A stretch of DNA of 64,000 nt from Karstenula rhodostoma CBS 690.94 (taxonomy: Eukaryota > Ascomycota > Dothideomycetes > Pleosporales > Didymosphaeriaceae): contig MU001494.1 in NCBI GenBank assembly GCA_010093485.1, forward strand, positions 1,209,937 through 1,273,936. Reading direction: 5' to 3'. Position numbers and translations under genes: made by a program. Shown here piece after piece: positions 58,439 to 64,000 of this stretch. Below the pieces are notes generated by a model. The model searched no databases and was not told where the DNA came from. It saw only the letters and a list, made by a program, of their open reading frames with translations. Every line of letters starts with the position of its first letter. Position 1 is the stretch's first letter.

Positions 58439-60773
58439 AGCCTATATATATCTATATAAATTAGTAATATATTAATAAGTAATTTTTTTTAAACTTATTT
58501 ATTTAAAGTTTTAAAGGCGAGGTTCCTTACTACTATATTTAGCTAGTAATATACTATATAGAAATCTAACTATAAGTAAAAATCTTATATTTTATTATAT
58601 TTAAAATATAAAAAAATTAGGTTTATAATATATTTAAATATTTTAAATAAGCGAAAACTAGTAGCTTAGTAAATAAAACTAGTTTATTTTAAATATTAAT
58701 TAATAGCTCTATAACTATTAGACTTTTTAATAATATTATTTAAGAATATAATTCTATAATACTAATAGTATTAAAATACTATATAATATTATATAATATA
58801 TATTAAAACTAGTTTAAATAGAGTATTTCTTATTTTAATAAGTAATTATATTAGCCTAAATTCTAATCCAGGCCTATAGGACTATATAGTAAACTTATAA
58901 TAAAAGAGAACTTTTTATTCTTCTTTAATACTTATTTTATATATTTTTATACTTTTTTAATTATTAGTATAATACTAAGTAATAGTTATTTAATACTAAC
59001 TCTTCTTATCTATATTTACTAATATTCTTAACTTTTACCTATAGCTTATAGCTTATAGTTTAGTATATTACCCTATTACTATTACTATTACTATTACTAT
59101 TAATACTACCTACCTATTATTATTATTAATATTACCTATCTATTATTACTATTAATATTACCTACTACTTCCTTATATATTCTATAAAGCTACTATTATC
59201 TACTCTATATTTATTAACTATATAGGTTACTCTAACTTAATTATAATTACTTTTACTATAAAGTTTAGCTTCTTTTAGTCTTTAAGAACTATTATAATTA
59301 TTTTTTACTACTTAGTAGTAAAGTTTCTATTTCTAATTAACTACTATAGAGGTAATTCTAGTAAGCCCTAGATTAGTAATATTATATTAGTAATACTATA
59401 GATATATATATATATATATAAGAAACTTACTAATAAACTCTATAATTATATAGTTTATAGCTATAACTTATAGTATTTATATACTAGGTTAATTATTATA
59501 TTAATAGAGATTAATTTACTAAAGAATATACTTAATCTTATAGAGGTTTATATTATTTAGATTTATACTATATATAGAATTAGTATTATTAGTATATATA
59601 AGGTTATATTTATTACTAATAATTAGTTATTTATTATTATTAGCTATTTTAATAAAGTAGAATATTCTAGTATAGGTCTTTTTCTATAAGAGCTAGCCTT
59701 TATATATAGTATTATAAGTTATTTACTACTAGTATATAACCTCTCTTTTATATTCTTTTTTAAATTATAATATTATTAATATATAATATTTTTAATATTT
59801 TATAATATCTTTAATATTTTATAACTTCTCTATAATTATATATTAGGTATTAGTAAATAAGGAGTATACTATTCTACTAGTATTATATAGTATTATAGTA
59901 TTATAATATTACTATATTATATAATATATATAAATAGATTAATACTTAATTAATTAAGTCTAGTACTATAGGTATCTTTCTCTCTTATTATAAATAGTAC
60001 TATCCTTTAGAGCCTTTTAATAGATCTATATAATACCTCTAGATATTTCTTTATTACTAGATAGTTATAATAGTAGCTTTATATTAAAAAAAAAAAGTAA
60101 TTATATAATATAAACTAAAATCTTTTTAATAAATAAATTTATATAGAGATTTAACTATTAATCTATTAAAATAGTATAATTATAGCTTATATATTAAAGA
60201 AGTTATTTAAGATTAAAGAAATATCTTTTAAAAGGATTTTATATAAACTTATATATACCTATATATAGACTAGTAAAAACTTTTATCTATACTTTTTTAT
60301 TTCTAGAACTAGACTATAATAAAAAAAAGTAAAATACTAGAGCTAGAGAACCTTAATAACTAATTCTAAGTATTAAAAAAAATTTAAGATATATTCTATT
60401 TTTATAGAGATATTAGCTAATCTATATCTAACCCTATCTAACTTTTATTTTTAATTCTAATATTACTAATAGATAATATATTATACTTATAACTTAAATA
60501 TAATATAATATATATATAGTTCTAGAGATTAAATATTTAAACTTAATTTATTATAGAGTATTAGCTTAAATAAATAAGAAAAAGGGCTAACCTATAGGCT
60601 AATCTAGACTAACCTATAGATAACCCTAATTCTATTTATTTAACTAGCCTATCTATATATATTTATATATACCTATATATATCTATATATACCTATATAC
60701 TCTAGATAGTATAGGTATAAATATATATAAATATATATATTTATATAACTCTTCTAAAAAACTTTTTATAATA
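58439..60773 (-). mobile_element. Family M copy split by family A
   Basis: Right part 58439-58851, left part 60096-60773, with family A between. The outer terminus at 60761-60773 is CTTTTTATAATA, the RIP form of CTTTTTCGTGATA. The 60650-60760 segment is a base-for-base TpA conversion of the GC-rich end preserved at 63090-63200. About 380 bp of extra unassigned sequence (about 60263-60640) sits within its minisatellite zone. Confidence 0.82.
58852..60095 (+). mobile_element. Family A, full length, TSD AGTAATTATAT
   Basis: 1,244 bp inserted in family M. 5' palindrome at the left, poly(A) at 60086-60096. Direct repeats AGTAATTATAT lie at 58841-58851 and 60096-60106. The left junction is identical to that at 23599/23600. 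Confidence 0.93.
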
Positions 60774-60779
60774 TACCTA

Positions 60780-61065
60780 TATTATAAAAAGTTTTTAGTT
60801 TACTAGTATATATAGGTAACTAGTATAGTTTTATAAATACTCGTATATAATTATATATACTAGATACCCTAGATATACTAGTTAGGCCTATATTTTTATA
60901 GATATATATATATAAAAATATATATAAATATACTATAATATTATCTTAAATACTTAGAATATCTAGATAGCCTTTATATATACTTAGTAAGTAAAAAATA
61001 TTTTTAACTTAAAGTTTTAAAACTTTAAAAGCCTTACTACTATATAATAGTATAATAGGTTATAT
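60780..61065 (-). mobile_element. Family M right-end fragment, RIP-converted
   Basis: TATTATAAAAAGTTTTTAGT (RIP form of the terminal repeat) and then sequence matching the reverse of 62330-62616. It lies back to back with the next M copy. Confidence 0.75.
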
Positions 61066-61152
61066 TATTATAAAAAGTTTTTTAAAAGAGCTATATAGAT
61101 ATATATATTTATATATATTTATACCTATATTATCTAGAGTATATAGGTATAT

Positions 61153-61290
61153 TAGCCTGCGTACAGACACTGGATATACCTTAGCCACTTTTTTAGTCCC
61201 CCTTTATTTGTATATTAGTAAAGTATAACACGCCTTTTTATCCCCCCTACTTTATTGAGTTACCCTACCTTATAGTGAATCTCTATAATA
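61153..61290 (+). mobile_element. Family B copy, 138 bp, TSD TATATAGGTATAT
   Basis: 5'-truncated at TAGCCTGCGTACAGACAC. Direct repeats TATATAGGTATAT lie at 61140-61152 and 61291-61303. It is much less mutated than the M copy that hosts it, so it inserted after that copy had been RIPed. Confidence 0.9.
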
Positions 61291-61390
61291 TATATAGGTA
61301 TATATAGGTATATATAGGTATATATAGGTATATATAGATATATATAAATATACTAGATTTATATAAAATCTCTATAAAAGAGAATTTCTT

Positions 61391-61917
61391 TTTTTTTTTT
61401 TTTTTTTTTTTAAAAATAAACCCCTAGGAGGAGCTACCTAGTATTAAGGAAATATCTAGATATCCTATATAATTCTATCGCTAACTCTATAATTATTCTT
61501 TTTAATAAGTTATTTATTTAGGCCTAGTTCCTTTCTATTTAGATCTAGTTTTATTCCTATTTATAGCTAGTTTACTATACTAGCCTATTTAGGAATTAAT
61601 ATATTTCTAATTAGGTAGTTTCTAGTCTATTTAGGTTAACTTTCCCTATTTTTCCCTTTTAGATATTTATTTATAAGTTATTTCTAACTTAATTAGGAAT
61701 TTTTTATCCCCTAATAAAGACTAGTATAAATTAAAGTAATACTTTACTTTTTTTAAACTTTTAAAGTTATATTTTAATAGACTAACTTTTAATAGGATTT
61801 AATACCTCCTTATTAGGGTAATCTTGTCCCCTACCCTACTACTAAACCGCCATTTTAGTGCTTAGGTTAGGTCTAGTATCCGCGAAACACGAAGTTACTT
61901 TTTCTAGGGAGTTTAAT
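61391..61917 (-). mobile_element. Element E: poly(A) retroposon with A-like 3' tail
   Basis: A T run (61389-61411, the tail reversed) is followed by AGCTACCTAGTATTAAGGAA and ATATCTAGATATCCTATATA, a clear variant of the family A 3' end. The rest differs from A. The 5' side (about 61815-61915) is unmutated and GC-containing (CGCCATTTTAGTGCTTAGG, CCGCGAAACACGAAG). The flanking duplication AGAATTTCTT lies at 61381-61390 and 61918-61927. It could be a 5'-truncated LINE or a second SINE-like family. Confidence 0.78.
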
Positions 61918-62473
61918 AGAATTTCTTTATTCTTTAATAACTTTTATAATATTAAAGCTATAATTATAATTTTTTAATAGATTTATAGAGAAATCCTTAT
62001 ATAATTTTATTTATTTAAAAAGGTCTATTTTATATTATATAATTACTTAATAATATAAAGAAAACTTTATTTATTACTAATTTAAATATATATTATATAA
62101 TATTATATTATATTTATATACTATTAGTATTATATAATTATATTTTTAAATAATATTATTAAAAAGACTATTAGTTATAGAGTTATTAATTAATATTTAA
62201 AATAAACTAGTTTTCTTTACTAAGTTACTAGTTTTCGCCTATTCTAGTTCTTTAAATATATTATAAAATTATATTTTTTATATTTTTAATATAATAAAAC
62301 CTTATATTTTAGGTTAAGATAGAATTCCTATATAGGTTACTAGTATAACTAACCTATTATATTATTATATAATAGTAAGGCCTTTAAAGCTTTAAATTTA
62401 TAAATTTTTTATTTTTTTTTACTTACTAAGCTATTTACTAATATATTATTAATTTATATAAATATATATAGGC

Positions 62474-62505
<32 letters not shown>

Positions 62506-62616
62506 TAGGGCTAACTAGTATATACTAGGTACCTAAGGCGCTTAATTATATATAAGTATATATAGGACTACACTAGCTACCTATATATACTAGTAAGGTA
62601 AAAATATTTTATAATA

Positions 62617-63291
62617 ATATACTAGTAATCTATATAGAAATTCTATTTTAATCTAAAATATAAGGTATTATTATATAAAAAATATAAAAAATATAGTTTT
62701 ATAATATATTTAAAGAACTAGAATAGGTAAAAACTAGGGGCTTAGTAAAAAAAACTAGTTTATTTTAAATATTAATTAATAACTCTATAACTAATAGACT
62801 TTTTAATAATATTATTTAAAAATATAATTATATAATACTAATAGTATATAAATATAATATAATATTATATAATATATATTTAAATTAGTAATAAATAAAG
62901 TTTTCTTTATATTATTAAGTAATTATATAATATAAAATAGACCTTTTTAAATAAATAAAATTATATAAGGATTTCTCTATAAATCTATTAAAAAATTATA
63001 ATTATAGCTTTAATATTATAAAAGTTATTAAAGAATAAAGAAATTCTCTTTTATAGAGATTTTATATAAATCTGGCACACCTACGCACGCCTACACATAC
63101 CTGTGCACACCTGCGCACACCTACGCACTCTAGACAGTATGGGTAGAAATGCGCACAAATGTGCACATCTGCGCAGCTCTCCTGAAAAACTTTTCGTGAT
63201 GTATACACACCTATATACTCTACACAGTATAGGTATAAATGCGCACAAATGTGCAGATCTATATAGCTCTCCTAAAAAACCTTTCGTGATA
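62617..63291 (-). mobile_element. Family M copy with duplicated terminus
   Basis: An inverted M copy lacking its right end. The left terminus with GC-rich repeats is at 63062-63200 (CTGAAAAACTTTTCGTGAT), and a second copy of the last ~90 bp lies at 63201-63291 (CTTTCGTGATA). The first is unmutated and the second partly converted. The outer end is 11 bp from the stop codon of the neighbouring gene. A 63-codon plus-strand open frame at 63103-63294 is a by-product of this 90-bp repeat, not a gene. Confidence 0.82.
63076..63127. repeat. Subterminal CACACCTRCG minisatellite of family M
   Basis: About five 10-bp units of the type CACACCTACG / CACACCTGCG, the reverse of GTGCGCAGGT units at 43985-44040. 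They are rich in CpG and CpA and intact here. The RIP-converted equivalents are (TATATACCTA)n at 60650-60700 and (AGGTATATAT)n at 61296-61345. Confidence 0.88.
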
Positions 63292-63302
63292 TAGAAACAC
63301 CA

Positions 63303-63989
63303 CTATAACCACTCTACTCTTAACCGCCCACTCTTATTCACCACTTTACCCTTCTTCTCATCCCTCCTTACTGCCTCTCCCAGCACCACCGTCGCCAGCC
63401 TCTCCACCACAGCCTCCGCACATATTGAATTTCCGATAAGCCCTGGCTGGCAATCCCCAACTTGTATCTGCTTCCTTACTCTCGCCTCATACTCCTCGAT
63501 ACTATCAAAGGTAAGAAGCTGCATGAACGCAGCGCATAACACTACGAGCGCATCCGTAAAGATAACGTTGTAACCCCAGGCTCGGTAGCGTGCACCGACA
63601 AAGTTATGTGTTGTAGTGTTCATAAAGTTTGCCAGGAGCGTGGCGTTGATAGCAGCGTTGGGGGCTTCGGTGGTTGAGAAAATAGATGGCTGCTTCTTAT
63701 ACAGCTGGTATAATTTGTCCAGTGCCTTGTAGTGTGTTTTTGTCCACGGCTCGACAGCTGGTAGTGAGTCGAGCTTTGAAAGAGTAGGGTGCGCGGGAGG
63801 AGGCGACCTTGTCCTCATTGCGGGCGGGCGAGTTGATGTTTGGATGTTAGACACATTGGTCCGTTGCTGTGTGCATTCTTTGTTCTCGATGCGGGACACG
63901 ACTGGGGTATTCGCTTTGTCCAGTGTATTGCTGGACACTGACGCTGGCGCCCACTGCGCATGCTTCGGTGGGCTGGAAGTGGGCACCAT
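63303..63989 (-). CDS. Uncharacterised protein, 5' end beyond window
   Basis: This is the only coding sequence with normal base use. The frame is 228 codons from the first visible ATG, but it stays open to base 64000 (K-D-S before that Met). The true start is probably outside the window and the visible part is a C-terminal portion. The first ~75 residues are Pro/Ser/Thr-rich and look disordered. From PWTKTHYKALDKLYQLY the protein looks folded, with an aliphatic segment FTDALVVLCAAFMQLL, then EEYEARVRKQIQVGD and a basic C-terminus (EAVRRDEKKGKVVNKSGRLR). No signal peptide or catalytic motif was seen. I do not recognise the family; it resembles uncharacterised fungal proteins, but that impression is unverified. 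An M terminus lies 11 bp past the stop codon, so the natural C-terminus may have been altered. Confidence 0.75.
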   Translation of the reverse strand: MVPTSSPPKHAQWAPASVSSNTLDKANTPVVSRIENKECTQQRTNVSNIQTSTRPPAMRTRSPPPAHPTLSKLDSLPAVEPWTKTHYKALDKLYQLYKKQPSIFSTTEAPNAAINATLLANFMNTTTHNFVGARYRAWGYNVIFTDALVVLCAAFMQLLTFDSIEEYEARVRKQIQVGDCQPGLIGNSICAEAVVERLATVVLGEAVRRDEKKGKVVNKSGRLRVEWL

Positions 63990-64000
63990 GCTGTCTTTGT

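Larger units (their letters stand above)
61066..62616 (+). mobile_element. Family M, full length, with nested B and E
   Basis: Left terminus TATTATAAAAAGTTTTT (61066) and right terminus TTTTATAATA (62616), both RIP forms of TATCACGAAAA...TTTTCGTGATA. An AT dinucleotide flanks both sides (61064-61065 and 62617-62618). Inside are family B (61153-61290) and element E (61391-61917). Without these and the duplicated targets it is about 0.86 kb. No transposase frame was seen, so it is probably non-autonomous. Confidence 0.85.

Noticed and set aside
63076..63127. Possible CRISPR-like or regular spaced array
   Set aside because: The units are contiguous 10-bp tandem repeats without spacers, located at a transposon end.
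63103..63294. 63-codon plus-strand open frame with internal repeat
   Set aside because: The apparent 30-residue repeat is the duplicated 90-bp terminus of family M. Cys/His richness comes from TGCGCA/CACAT DNA repeats, not from a zinc-binding protein.

Overview
The window looks like a filamentous ascomycete (Pezizomycotina) chromosome segment that has been almost completely rewritten by repeat-induced point mutation (RIP). From base 1 to about 63,290 nearly every CpA/TpG and most CpG have become TpA, AT content is extreme, and no intact gene survives. Everything identifiable there is a transposable element, often nested three or four deep. At about 63,290 the composition changes abruptly to normal GC, and one ordinary reading frame (63,303-63,989, minus, open at the window edge) begins. 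The species is not identifiable from what can be seen.

Families, with the names used in the entries. (1) Gy1: a chromodomain Ty3/Gypsy retrotransposon with LTRs of about 530 bp. There are four copies: 843-2580; 5511-16270, split by inserts; 18271-22028, which lacks pol; and 39682-47594, full length on the minus strand. (2) Gy2: a second chromodomain Gypsy lineage with 169-bp LTRs. One copy spans 37465-56385 on the plus strand, one lies at 28263-36299 on the minus strand, and a fragment is at 57042-57645. (3) Family A: a retroposon of about 1.2 kb with a 5' palindrome and a 3' poly(A) tail, often 5'-truncated, flanked by 10-13 bp direct repeats. (4) Family B: an element of about 1.26 kb ending in a (TA)n tail, mostly present as 5'-truncated copies of 120-275 bp with GC-rich cores and 10-13 bp direct repeats. 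(5) Family C: a 77-98 bp element with 12-bp direct repeats. (6) Family M: a MITE-like element with TATCACGAAAA terminal inverted repeats and subterminal TGCGCA-type repeats. (7) Element E, whose 3' tail resembles that of A, and element T, a DNA-transposon-like end.

Layout. 1-8.8 kb: A, Gy1 and C. 8.8-13.2 kb: two full B copies inserted tail to tail in Gy1. 13.2-16.3 kb: the rest of that Gy1. 16.8-28.3 kb: A, pol-less Gy1, T, M and B, then a unique stretch. 28.3-36.3 kb: Gy2 minus. 37.4-56.4 kb: Gy2 plus, itself inserted in a B copy and containing a whole Gy1, which in turn contains an M copy. 56.4-63.3 kb: A, B and M debris ending in M copies beside the gene.

No CRISPR, rRNA or tRNA was seen. 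Because two Gy2 copies face each other, each supplies the empty site for many insertions in the other. Target-site duplications and insertion order can therefore be read directly. The most noteworthy content is the set of short, apparently non-autonomous poly(A)/(TA)n retroposons (A, B, C, E) with verified target-site duplications. The two degraded Gypsy lineages are recognisable as protein families only through residual motifs such as YFNNILIYS and YLDNILIFL, and through CCHC zinc knuckles turned to YYYY. Three runs of N (11423-11542, 44203-44302, 58365-58374) interrupt elements.
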